This document shows, one piece after another, positions 1 through 6,728 of a stretch of DNA of 9,099 bases. Source of the stretch: Bacillota bacterium (GTDB lineage: Bacteria > Bacillota > Clostridia > Oscillospirales > Ruminococcaceae). Location: positions 1-9,099 of the forward strand of contig JAKPGH010000114.1 in the NCBI GenBank assembly GCA_029550985.1, written 5' to 3'. Made by a program: the position numbers and the translations under genes. The notes under the pieces were generated by a model. It was not told the origin of the DNA and did not search any database. It saw nothing but the letters and a program-made list of their open reading frames with translations. The first letter of the stretch is position 1. Every line of letters begins with the position of its first letter.

Positions 1-659
1 CCAAAGCCGAAATCGAAGGGGATATGGGAGACACCCACGTGGGCCTGCAGGCTCGGCTGATGAGCCAGGCGTTGCGAAAACTTACCGGCGCCATCTCCAA
101 ATCCAACTGCGTGGTGATTTTCATCAACCAGTTGCGGGAAAAAATCGGAGTGATGTACGGCAACCCCGAAACCACTCCCGGCGGCCGCGCTCTTAAGTTC
201 TACTCCTCCGTCCGGATGGATATTCGCCGCACCGAGCAGCTCAAATCGGGCAGCGAGATTGTGGGAAGCCGCACCCGGGTGAAGGTGGTCAAAAACAAGG
301 TGGCCCCTCCCTTTAAAGAGGCAAGTTTTGACATCATGTACGGCCAGGGCATTTCCCGGGAGGGTGAAATTCTCGATTTGGCCGTTCAGCTGGACATTAT
401 CAAAAAGAGCGGAGCCTGGTTCCAGTACGACGCCGACCACCGCTGGCAGGGACGGGACAACGCCAAGGCATATCTGCGGGAAAACCGGGATTTTGCCGAC
501 AAAATTGCCGCGCAGATTATGGAAAACAAGGAGCTGCTCCTCAATCCTCCAAAGAGCGGCAAAAAGCTGTCCAAGCTGAGCGAACCGGCGAACGATGTGG
601 ACGAGCCGGCGGAACCCGCCTCCAAACAGGTGGATTTGGACATTGAGGTGGAGGATTAA
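1..659 (+). CDS. recA: Recombinase RecA, C-terminal part (5' end outside window)
   Basis: RecA is the ATP-dependent strand-exchange protein of homologous recombination and the co-protease that triggers LexA cleavage in the SOS response. The frame is open from the left edge, so about the first 150 residues, including the Walker A site, lie outside; 218 residues are visible. The visible part opens with KAEIEGDMGDTHVG, which matches the L1 DNA-binding loop, followed by the IFINQLREKIG core strand. The L2 loop GNPETTPGGRALKF sits around bases 159-200. The KVVKNKVAPPF segment and a C-terminal domain with the usual acidic tail (DLDIEVED) follow. The internal ATG at 24 is not the start. The recA promoter and any LexA box are upstream of the window. 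recX follows after 3 bases. Identity is essentially certain. Confidence 0.98.
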   Translation, partial: KAEIEGDMGDTHVGLQARLMSQALRKLTGAISKSNCVVIFINQLREKIGVMYGNPETTPGGRALKFYSSVRMDIRRTEQLKSGSEIVGSRTRVKVVKNKVAPPFKEASFDIMYGQGISREGEILDLAVQLDIIKKSGAWFQYDADHRWQGRDNAKAYLRENRDFADKIAAQIMENKELLLNPPKSGKKLSKLSEPANDVDEPAEPASKQVDLDIEVED

Positions 660-662
660 TCG

Positions 663-1280
663 GTGACGGTGACAGCTCTGACCGCCCTGCGCCGCGGCAA
701 AGTGGGCCTGCATCTGGACGGCTCCTTTGTCTGCGCTCTTCACCCCGATATGGCGGCACAGCTGCATCCCGGCGACCAGTTGGAGGAAGACCGCCTTCAG
801 GAGCTGCAGCAAAGCTCCCAGCTCCTTTTCGCCAAAAATCAGGCGTTGCGGCTGCTTTCCATCCGGCCCTACGCCTGCCAGGAGCTTTATCAGAAGCTTT
901 CCGCCAACTGGGGGGAGCGGGCGGCCGCCGCGGCGGTGAGCCGGATGTTGGAACTGGGCTATCTGGACGACCGGGAATTCGCCGGACGCTACGCCAGAGA
1001 GCTTGCCCGAAAGGGCCGAGCCCGGGACCGGATTTTGCGGGAGCTTATGGCCAAAGGCGTTGACCGGGAGCTGGCGGAGGAGGTTCTGGAAGAGGAGCCT
1101 CAGGATTTGGAAGCCGCGGCGGCAAATGTCGTGCTGAAAAAATACCGGAACAGCCTGCAGGACGAAAAGGGGCTGCGCCGGATACAAAACGCCCTGGCCC
1201 GTCTGGGTTACCCGTACGAGGTGATCCGCACGGTGCTGAGAAATTTGCGAGAGGACGAGGATTATTACGACGAAGCATAA
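663..1280 (+). CDS. recX: Regulatory protein RecX
   Basis: RecX binds RecA filaments and modulates, usually inhibits, their extension and ATPase activity. The 205-residue protein fits the RecX family size range and its all-helical tandem three-helix repeats. Characteristic segments are RLLSIRPYACQELYQKL (about residues 60-76), the ELGYLDDREFAGRYARE block (about 97-113), and a C-terminal repeat with RIQNALARLGYPYEVI. The start is GTG at 663, with GGAGG at 650-654 eight bases upstream, inside the end of recA. The next in-frame GTG two codons later is less well spaced. The gene lies 3 bases after the recA stop, so co-transcription and translational coupling are likely. The C-terminus is strongly acidic (DEDYYDEA). 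Adjacency to recA is the classic arrangement and supports the call. Confidence 0.95.
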   Translation: MTVTALTALRRGKVGLHLDGSFVCALHPDMAAQLHPGDQLEEDRLQELQQSSQLLFAKNQALRLLSIRPYACQELYQKLSANWGERAAAAAVSRMLELGYLDDREFAGRYARELARKGRARDRILRELMAKGVDRELAEEVLEEEPQDLEAAAANVVLKKYRNSLQDEKGLRRIQNALARLGYPYEVIRTVLRNLREDEDYYDEA

Positions 1281-1290
1281 TACCCCCACC

Positions 1291-2601
1291 GTGGGAATGG
1301 TGTCGCTGGGGTGCAGCAAAAATCAGGTGGATGCCGAACGACTGCTGTTCTCCCTGCAGCAGGCGGGATTTGCCCTCAGCGGCAATCCGGAAGACTGCGA
1401 TGTGGTCATCATCAACACCTGCGCCTTTATAGAGGACGCCAAAAAAGAGAGCATCGACACCATCTTTGAGTTTGCGGCCCGAAAAGGCAGGGGCAGGCTC
1501 AAGGGGCTGGTGGTGACCGGCTGCATGCCGGAGCGCTACCGGGAGGAGTTTGTCCGGGAGCTGCCCGAAGTGGACGTGGCCCTGGGCATTGGAAAAAACG
1601 CCGACATTGTGGCGGCGGTGAAAGGTCTGCTGGAAGGCAGGACCACCTCCGCCTTTGGAAACAAGGAGGACCTTTCCCTGGAAGGGGGGCGGGTGCTGGC
1701 CAACCAGCCCTGGTTTGCCTACCTGAAAATCGCCGAGGGCTGCGACAACCGGTGCAGCTACTGCGCCATCCCCGGGATTCGGGGCCGTTTTCGCAGCCGC
1801 CCCATGGAAAACATCCTGGAGGAAGCCCGCCGGTTGGTGGCGGACGGCGTGCGGGAGCTCAACGTCGTCGCCCAGGACACCTCCCGCTACGGCGAGGACC
1901 TGTACGGTAAGCTGATGCTGCCCCAGCTGCTTACCTCCCTTTGCGAAATCGAAGGGCTCCACTGGGTGCGGGTGCTTTACTGCTATCCCGACCGGATTAC
2001 CGACGAGCTGTTGGACGTGATGCGCACCCAGCCTAAAATTGTCCCCTACATGGACCTGCCCCTTCAGCACGCATCCGGTCGAATTTTAAATGCCATGCAC
2101 CGCCGGGGTGACCATGAGTCCCTAAAGGCTCTGTGCAACCGCATTCGGGAAAAGGTGCCGGGCATTACCCTGCGCACCACCTTTATCGCCGGTTTCCCCG
2201 GCGAGACCGAAGAGGATTTTGAGATTCTCTGCAACTTTATTCGGGAGGTCCGGTTTGACCGGCTGGGCTGCTTTGCCTACTCCCGGGAGGAGGACACCCC
2301 CGCCTTCGACCTGCCGGACCAGATTGACGAGGAGGTCAAGGCCCGCCGGGCGGAAATTGTGATGGAGCTGCAGGCGGAGATTGCCTACCAGTTGGCGATG
2401 GAAAGGGTGGGCAAGGAGCTGGAGGTGCTCTGCGAGGGCTTTGACGAGGACGAGCGGCGCTGGTGGGGCCGCGGGCCGGGAGACGCCCCGGACATCGACA
2501 CCCGGGTGTATTTCACCGGAAACGCCCGGCCGGGAGAGTTCGTCCAGGTGAAGATTACCGGCGCCGAAGGCTACGATTTAATCGGCGAAACCGTCCTTTG
2601 A
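1291..2601 (+). CDS. rimO: Ribosomal protein S12 methylthiotransferase RimO
   Basis: RimO is a radical-SAM enzyme with two 4Fe-4S clusters that adds a methylthio group to the conserved aspartate of ribosomal protein S12. Three parts are visible. The N-terminal methylthiotransferase domain has cluster cysteines C8 (LGCSKN), C44 (NTCAF) and C78 (TGCMPER). The radical-SAM domain has C151, C155 and C158 (EGCDNRCSYC), plus PYMDLPLQHAS and TTFIAGFPGETEEDF. A C-terminal TRAM domain runs from about residue 370 to 436. RimO is preferred over MiaB because of the GMVSLGCSKNQVDAE and QDTSRYG segments. The start is uncertain: GTG at 1291 (ATG at 1297 is the alternative) leaves very few residues before C8. 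No Shine-Dalgarno precedes either, so reinitiation after the recX stop 10 bases upstream is plausible. Confidence 0.95.
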   Translation: MGMVSLGCSKNQVDAERLLFSLQQAGFALSGNPEDCDVVIINTCAFIEDAKKESIDTIFEFAARKGRGRLKGLVVTGCMPERYREEFVRELPEVDVALGIGKNADIVAAVKGLLEGRTTSAFGNKEDLSLEGGRVLANQPWFAYLKIAEGCDNRCSYCAIPGIRGRFRSRPMENILEEARRLVADGVRELNVVAQDTSRYGEDLYGKLMLPQLLTSLCEIEGLHWVRVLYCYPDRITDELLDVMRTQPKIVPYMDLPLQHASGRILNAMHRRGDHESLKALCNRIREKVPGITLRTTFIAGFPGETEEDFEILCNFIREVRFDRLGCFAYSREEDTPAFDLPDQIDEEVKARRAEIVMELQAEIAYQLAMERVGKELEVLCEGFDEDERRWWGRGPGDAPDIDTRVYFTGNARPGEFVQVKITGAEGYDLIGETVL

Positions 2602-2624
2602 CGCGCCGCTCGGAGGTTGGATCC

Positions 2625-2894
2625 ATGACAATTCAAAAGAGGGATATTCTGCTGGCCACCGCTTTAATGGCCGTCTTTACCGTCTTTGTGCTCATCGGCA
2701 TCCGGTACCGGCTCTTTTTGGCGCCGGCGGCAGTGGTTCTGGTCTGTTATCTGGTGCTGGTGCAAAAAAAGCTGCGGTGCCCCAACTGCGGGCGGTCTGT
2801 CAAACTGGACCGGCTGTTGTACGCCATCAACCATCCTTATTTTTGCAGCGAGTGTGACGAGCGCATTATTGTGCAGACCAAATCCAGGTCTTAG
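2625..2894 (+). CDS. Small two-helix membrane protein with zinc ribbon
   Basis: An 89-residue protein whose family I do not recognise. Two hydrophobic segments (about residues 8-26 and 30-46) are joined by a short IRYR turn. They are followed by a basic QKKLRCPNCG stretch and a treble-clef or zinc-ribbon-like pattern of two CxxC pairs (C52/C55 and C74/C77) with an 18-residue spacer. Positive charges after the second helix suggest that both termini are cytoplasmic, as inferred from charge alone. The start is ATG 2625, with GGAGG at 2612-2616 eight bases upstream. A longer frame running upstream from 2463 overlaps rimO and is not needed. It begins 23 bases after the rimO stop and is the last gene before a hairpin, so it is probably the end of the recA-recX-rimO transcript. 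Function is unknown; a metal-binding membrane adaptor is one possibility. Confidence 0.8.
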   Translation: MTIQKRDILLATALMAVFTVFVLIGIRYRLFLAPAAVVLVCYLVLVQKKLRCPNCGRSVKLDRLLYAINHPYFCSECDERIIVQTKSRS

Positions 2895-2918
2895 TGTTAC
2901 ATTCCAATCGCCATACAA

Positions 2919-2950
2919 AACAGCCACGCCCTGAAAAGGACGTGGCTGTT
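2919..2950. terminator. Probable bidirectional intrinsic terminator
   Basis: Ten-base perfect arms AACAGCCACG (2919-2928) and CGTGGCTGTT (2941-2950) are extended inside by CCT/AGG around a GAAA loop, after one C/A mismatch. On the plus strand the hairpin is followed by the T-rich ATATTTATGTTG. On the minus strand the stem ends in four T residues. It lies between the convergent zinc-ribbon gene and butyrate kinase, so it can serve both transcripts. Confidence 0.75.
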
Positions 2951-2966
2951 ATATTTATGTTGTAAT

Positions 2967-4055
2967 TTAATAGGTCATAACCCGTTCTTCGCCCCGCAGC
3001 ACCCGCAAAACGCCCTGGGCAAGGGCCAGCATTTCGTCTTCGCCGGGGTAGATTTTGACGGGGGCAATCAGGCCCACCCGCTGCTTGATGACTCCGGTAA
3101 ACCGGGTGGAGTAGGCAAGGCCGCCGGTGAGGATGATGGCGTCCACCCGCCCTTCCAGAGCGGCGAACATGGCCCCAATCTCCTTGGAAACCTGATAGGC
3201 CATGGATTCCAGCACCAATGCCGCGTACTCGTCCCCTTCCCGAATCAGCCGCTCGCATTTCTGCAGGTCGTTGGTGCCCAAATAGGCGTACATGCCTCCG
3301 GTGGTGCGGGCCATTTTCAGCAGCTCGTCCTCGGTGTACTCCCCGGAAAAGCACATGGAAATCAGCTGCTGGATGGGCACCTGGCCGCACCGCTCGGGGG
3401 TGAAGGGGCCTTCTCCCGCAATGCCGTCGTTGACGTCGATGACCCGTCCGTACCGGTGGGCGCCTACGGTGATGCCGCCGCCCATGTGGGCCACAATAAA
3501 GCGGCCATCCTCGTACTTCATCCCCATGTCGGCGGCGCAGCGCCGGGCCACCGCCTTTTGGTTGAGGGCGTGAAAGACGCTGCGGCGCTCGATGCCGGGA
3601 ATACCGGTGAGCTTGGCCACCGGCTCCATTTCATCCACCACAATGGGGTCCACCACGTAGCCGGGAATCCCCACCCTGGTGGCGATTTCATGGGCGATGA
3701 TTCCCCCCAAAGCCGAGGCGTGAACGTCGGCGGCGGAGTGAATCAAATCGTCCAGCATCCTTTGGTTGATAAGGTAGGTTCCGCTGTCAATGGGCTGTAC
3801 CAGGCCGCCCCGGCCCACCACCGCGTCCAAACTTTCCAGGGGAATGTCGTTTTCCTTTAACATCTGGAAGATATAGCCCATCCGCAATTCCTTTTGGTTG
3901 AGGATGCTGCCGGCGGCGTCCAGCTCTGCGCGGGAGTGGCGAAAGCTTGTCACCACCAGCTCCTCCTCGTTTTCATAAACCGCCGTTTTGGTGGAGGTGG
4001 AACCGGGATTGATGACCAAAATGCGGAACACTCGGTCCGTTACAGGCTTTTTCAT
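2967..4055 (-). CDS. buk: Butyrate kinase
   Basis: Butyrate kinase interconverts butyryl phosphate plus ADP with butyrate plus ATP; members of the family also act on isobutyrate and other branched short-chain acids. The 362-residue length is normal for the family. Motifs of the acetate/sugar kinase (ASKHA) fold are visible: the N-terminal phosphate loop VINPGSTSTK (residues 14-23), VAHMGGGITVGAH (188-200), GEGPFTPER (224-232), and the adenosine-site segment ILTGGLAYS (308-316). The sequence fits butyrate kinase better than acetate kinase, which is longer and has a different N-terminal motif. The ATG overlaps the stop of the upstream ilvN-like gene in an ATGA junction, with an AAGGAGG ribosome binding site 10 bases upstream. 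No phosphotransbutyrylase (ptb) gene, the usual partner, is in the window. Transcription probably ends at the 2919-2950 hairpin. Confidence 0.95.
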   Translation of the reverse strand: MKKPVTDRVFRILVINPGSTSTKTAVYENEEELVVTSFRHSRAELDAAGSILNQKELRMGYIFQMLKENDIPLESLDAVVGRGGLVQPIDSGTYLINQRMLDDLIHSAADVHASALGGIIAHEIATRVGIPGYVVDPIVVDEMEPVAKLTGIPGIERRSVFHALNQKAVARRCAADMGMKYEDGRFIVAHMGGGITVGAHRYGRVIDVNDGIAGEGPFTPERCGQVPIQQLISMCFSGEYTEDELLKMARTTGGMYAYLGTNDLQKCERLIREGDEYAALVLESMAYQVSKEIGAMFAALEGRVDAIILTGGLAYSTRFTGVIKQRVGLIAPVKIYPGEDEMLALAQGVLRVLRGEERVMTY

Positions 4056-4558
4056 TGAGCGGCGTCCTCCTTGCCTTCTAAGTAGCGGCGCAGCGTGATG
4101 GCGCCGGTGCGGGCAATGTCCAGAAGTCCCTGCTCCCGCAAGGTTGGCAGTATGTTGTCCAAAACTCCTTCCTCGCAGACGGCGGACAGCAGAACATGAC
4201 TGCCGTTGCGCTCCAAAATGGTGGCGTTGAGCTGCCGGCAGAGCTGCTGCAAGGTGTCTTCATCCTTTACGGACAGGTGCAGCAAGGCAAGCTCCCGGGC
4301 CACCTGGGTTTCCTTGGAGTAGGGCAGAATCTCCCGGACGCAGTCCAGCCGATTGAGCCGTTCTAGCACCTGCTCCACCGTGTTGTGGCGGCGTTCCAAA
4401 CAGATGGTCAGCCGGGACGTTTCGGTGGCTTTGGTTTCGGCCACCGCCAAAGACCGGATGTTCCAGCCTGCCCGGCGAATGAGGGCGGTGATGCGGGTGA
4501 GGACGCCAAATTCATTGTCCACCAAAAGAGTAAACACAGAGCTTGTATTTCTCTTCAT
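4052..4558 (-). CDS. Acetolactate synthase regulatory-subunit homologue (IlvN/IlvH-type, ACT domain)
   Basis: The 168-residue protein has the two-part layout of acetolactate synthase small subunits. An N-terminal ACT domain (about residues 7-80) contains LLVDNEFGVLTRI and GWNIRSLAVAET. A C-terminal small-subunit domain runs from ARELALLHL (about 87-95) to IARTGAITLRR near the end. Such subunits bind the catalytic subunit, raise its activity and confer valine feedback inhibition. By my alignment with E. coli IlvH, the valine-contact residues N11, G14 and N29 correspond to N15, G18 and N33 here, all retained. A good AAGGAG site precedes the ATG. The gene sits 23 bases after the DUF218 gene and overlaps butyrate kinase by 4 bases. 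No catalytic subunit is visible, so it may act on a distant synthase or be a repurposed ACT sensor. Confidence 0.85.
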   Translation of the reverse strand: MKRNTSSVFTLLVDNEFGVLTRITALIRRAGWNIRSLAVAETKATETSRLTICLERRHNTVEQVLERLNRLDCVREILPYSKETQVARELALLHLSVKDEDTLQQLCRQLNATILERNGSHVLLSAVCEEGVLDNILPTLREQGLLDIARTGAITLRRYLEGKEDAAQ

Positions 4559-4581
4559 AAATCCTCTCCTTTTTCTAAATG

Positions 4582-5367
4582 TTAGCCGTTAGCCAGATTT
4601 ACCGTTACCCAGGCCGCCGAAAGGGCCATCCACTCCCGCAGCCAGTAGGAGGGCAGCAGCGCCCAGGGAGTGGGGGAGGGGATGGAGTAGGCTTTCAGGC
4701 CGACATCGGCGGCGTAAAAGGCTGCCCGCAGCTGGTGAAAGCCGTCGGTGACAACGACAATTTCCCGAAGGTCGGGCAGCGTGTCTCCCAGCAATTGTTG
4801 CGTCAAATACAAGTTTTCCCGGGTGTTGGAGGAATTGGTCTCCTGCCAAATCCGGCGGGAGGAAACTCCCAGTTCCTCCAGATAGGCGGCCATGACTTGG
4901 GCTTCGGGGTACTCCTCGTCTTTGCCCTGACCGCCGCTGACCACGCAGATGGCCTCGGGATTTTCCTTTAAATACAGGGCGGCGGTTTGCAGCCGGCGCG
5001 CCAGCATGAGGGAGGGCCTGTCTCCCCGGATGCCGCCTCCCAACACCACCACCGGCAGATTGGTTCCGGGGGGAGGAGGGGAAAACCACCCTTGCCGCAC
5101 CATCCGCACCGAAAGGGTGCCGGCAGCCGCCAGCAGAAACAGCAGCAAAAGCGCGATGCCCCGCCGAAGGGAAGACGACAGGGCTTTCCAAATTTGAAGC
5201 AGAAGCAAAAACACCAGCGCAGCTAGTAGCAGAGCGACCACGCCGCTGTTCCAGATGCCGAAAACCAGCGGCGGAATCAGCCCGAACACCAGACAGAAAG
5301 CAAAACCTGCCCCAAAGAGGAGCCTTGAGGCGCCTTGCGCCAATCTTTCAACTTTTTTCTTCGTCAT
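4582..5367 (-). CDS. DUF218 (YdcF/SanA/ElyC-type) membrane protein
   Basis: A 261-residue protein with three hydrophobic helices (about residues 16-38, 42-60 and 69-86) followed by a DUF218 domain (about 104-240). Domain motifs are VVVLGGGIRGDRPS (106-119), VVSGGQGKDEEYPEA (142-156), SSNTREN (179-185) and VVVTDGFHQLRAAFYA (204-219). The lysine-rich N-terminus (MTKKK) and the RRG between helices 2 and 3 place the domain outside the cell by the positive-inside rule. SanA and ElyC relatives act in envelope barrier or peptidoglycan-precursor functions; the activity here is unknown. The start is uncertain. The frame continues upstream to ATG 5457 and TTG 5463, but those would leave a leader of only about 15 bases without a ribosome binding site. 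I prefer ATG 5367, although its own site is also weak. It is the first gene of an operon with the ilvN-like gene and buk. Confidence 0.85.
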   Translation of the reverse strand: MTKKKVERLAQGASRLLFGAGFAFCLVFGLIPPLVFGIWNSGVVALLLAALVFLLLLQIWKALSSSLRRGIALLLLFLLAAAGTLSVRMVRQGWFSPPPPGTNLPVVVLGGGIRGDRPSLMLARRLQTAALYLKENPEAICVVSGGQGKDEEYPEAQVMAAYLEELGVSSRRIWQETNSSNTRENLYLTQQLLGDTLPDLREIVVVTDGFHQLRAAFYAADVGLKAYSIPSPTPWALLPSYWLREWMALSAAWVTVNLANG

Positions 5368-5478
5368 GTCATTAAGTCCCAATCGAGTTTGCCGGCACAA
5401 TCCAAACAGAGGAAGAATTGCGTCCAGTTTGCCGGGAAAAATTCTCTGCCGTTGCATCCGCAAGCCCGAATTTTAGTC

Positions 5479-5507
5479 ATTATATCATGTTTTTTTTCGG
5501 GGAACAA
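5479..5507 (-). promoter_or_regulatory. Extended -10 sigma-A promoter for the DUF218-ilvN-buk operon
   Basis: On the minus strand, TATAAT (5479-5484) is preceded directly by TGA (5485-5487), giving the extended TGnTATAAT form. A partial -35 TTGTTC (5502-5507) lies 17 bases upstream across an A-rich spacer. Predicted transcription starts near 5472. It sits just downstream of the terminator of the preceding minus-strand gene, so it defines a new transcript. Confidence 0.7.
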
Positions 5508-5544
5508 TAAGGAAATCAAGGGCGCCTTTCTCATAAATTTCGGT

Positions 5545-5575
5545 ATAAAAAAGGAGCGCGAATTTTGCGCTCCTT
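5545..5575 (-). terminator. Strong intrinsic terminator of the G5/3D gene
   Basis: Nine-base perfect arms AAGGAGCGC (5551-5559) and GCGCTCCTT (5567-5575) flank a 7-base loop. Read on the minus strand, the stem ends in a run of six T residues before ATACC. It lies about 40 bases after the stop of the G5/3D gene and immediately before the next promoter. Confidence 0.88.
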
Positions 5576-5616
5576 ATGCTTTGGCGTACATATTTTAGTA
5601 GTATTGGGGGAATTTT

Positions 5617-6663
5617 CTAAGATTTCTTGTTTTCCTTGGGATACTCTAAAATGTAGACATCCACTTGACGCATGCCATTCAGGCAGCTTTCTGCATAAGT
5701 TTGATAAAACAGGTCTAAATCCACGACTCCCTGCAGCAGGGCGGTGCCGGTGTCTGCGGCGATGGCGTAACCGTAGACAAACCGGCCGTCGGCGCTGCGG
5801 ATATACAGCTTGGTGCCGTAGGGAATTGCTTTGGGGTTCACCGCCACGTGGCCTACCGCCGCCTTGAGGTAGCCGCAGGCGGTGCCTGCTCCCGGATTGG
5901 CGCTGTAGCCCGCCGCCCGCTGCTTGGTCAGCACCGCTTGGTAGTCCACAGGCACGCCGTTTTCGTCCATCTCCCATTCAAAGTCGTAAGGGGAAATGGG
6001 GGCTCCGTCGGTTCCCACCAGAATCCGTTGGGGAACGGCGGGCTGCAAAATGGTTTCTTCCTTCAAGGTCTTTTCGACCACAACCCCGTCTCGCATCACT
6101 CGTTCGTAGGTTTGCAGCGCAAGACCGTTGACTCCCTGGGAAATCACCCGCTTCTTGCCCGGCGCCAGCAGGGAAGAGGCGATTTCCACCGTTTCAAAGG
6201 GAACTTCATTTTCCTCGGTGACGGTGTCTCGAGTCCAACGCTCCACCACAATCCGGTCCCCGGGGTTTACCGTTCTGCCGGGGAAGTGGCTCATTTCGTC
6301 CTCGGGGCCTAAGGTCACCTTGGCCCGTTTCAAGATTTCTTCCACAGTATTGTCGCGAGTTGCCCGCACCTCGTACTCCCGGCCGTCGGCCACCACGGTA
6401 ACGGTAAAGTGCCGTGCCGCCTCCAGGTCCAGCAAGGTGCCTAAATCATCCTCGTCGTGGTCATAAGCCAAAACGATTCGACCGCTGCGCTCCATTTCTT
6501 CCAAGGTCATAGGCTTGTTGGACGGGGTGCCGAAGGTTTGCCGCCACCGGTAGACCGTCATGCCTACGACTGCCAGCGCAGTTGCGAGAAGAAGAGCCCA
6601 AATCGCGAGACGTCCTCTGCTTGCAATCACATCACGTAGAGCGCGTCTTGTTTTACTAGACAT
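5617..6663 (-). CDS. Membrane-anchored DUF348-G5-3D cell-wall protein (YabE/Rpf-like)
   Basis: The 348-residue protein probably acts outside the membrane on peptidoglycan. A basic N-terminus (SSKTRRALR) precedes one hydrophobic anchor (about residues 20-37). A ubiquitin-like DUF348 segment follows (about 85-142, with VTVVADGREYEVR). Next comes a G5 domain (about 144-218, with VPFETVEI and the KRVISQGVNG turn). The C-terminal 3D domain (about 258-340) has VNPKAIPYGTKLYI, AIAADTG and VVDLDLFY. 3D domains share the MltA-like double-psi barrel and act as lytic transglycosylase modules in Firmicute resuscitation and spore-wall proteins. D304 and D315 match two of the three name-giving aspartates; the first position is N276. 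The start ATG has GGAG six bases upstream. It has its own promoter and terminator, so it appears monocistronic. The rnmV and ksgA genes that follow yabE in Bacillus are absent. Confidence 0.9.
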   Translation of the reverse strand: MSSKTRRALRDVIASRGRLAIWALLLATALAVVGMTVYRWRQTFGTPSNKPMTLEEMERSGRIVLAYDHDEDDLGTLLDLEAARHFTVTVVADGREYEVRATRDNTVEEILKRAKVTLGPEDEMSHFPGRTVNPGDRIVVERWTRDTVTEENEVPFETVEIASSLLAPGKKRVISQGVNGLALQTYERVMRDGVVVEKTLKEETILQPAVPQRILVGTDGAPISPYDFEWEMDENGVPVDYQAVLTKQRAAGYSANPGAGTACGYLKAAVGHVAVNPKAIPYGTKLYIRSADGRFVYGYAIAADTGTALLQGVVDLDLFYQTYAESCLNGMRQVDVYILEYPKENKKS

Positions 6664-6679
6664 AATACTCTCCTTTTTG

Positions 6680-6712
6680 GCATAGCTTTAAGCCCAAAGG
6701 CCAAAACCATGC
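6680..6712 (-). promoter_or_regulatory. Leader hairpin in the 5' UTR of the G5/3D gene
   Basis: In the minus-strand transcript, GCATGG (6707-6712) pairs with CTATGC (6680-6685) with one G-U pair. The stem continues inward through three U-A pairs, a U-U mismatch and GGCC/GGCT around a UUUG loop. This gives about 13 base pairs in 33 bases, ending just before the AAGGAG site. It has no T-run, so it is not a terminator. A role in mRNA stability or translation control is inference. Confidence 0.5.
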
Positions 6713-6728
6713 TTACCAAAGCAAAACA

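Noticed and set aside
1045..2070. 341-residue open frame on the minus strand, antisense to recX and rimO
   Set aside because: It lies opposite two well-supported genes, has low-complexity Pro/Gly/His-rich translation typical of antisense frames in GC-rich DNA, and matches no family I recognise.
2463..2624. 54-residue N-terminal extension of the zinc-ribbon protein
   Set aside because: It overlaps the rimO TRAM region in another frame and is Arg/Pro-rich. ATG 2625 has a well-placed GGAGG and begins right before the first membrane helix.
2866..3390. 174-residue minus-strand frame overlapping butyrate kinase in another frame
   Set aside because: The buk frame has all kinase motifs. This frame is Arg/Gly-rich and runs through the terminator hairpin.
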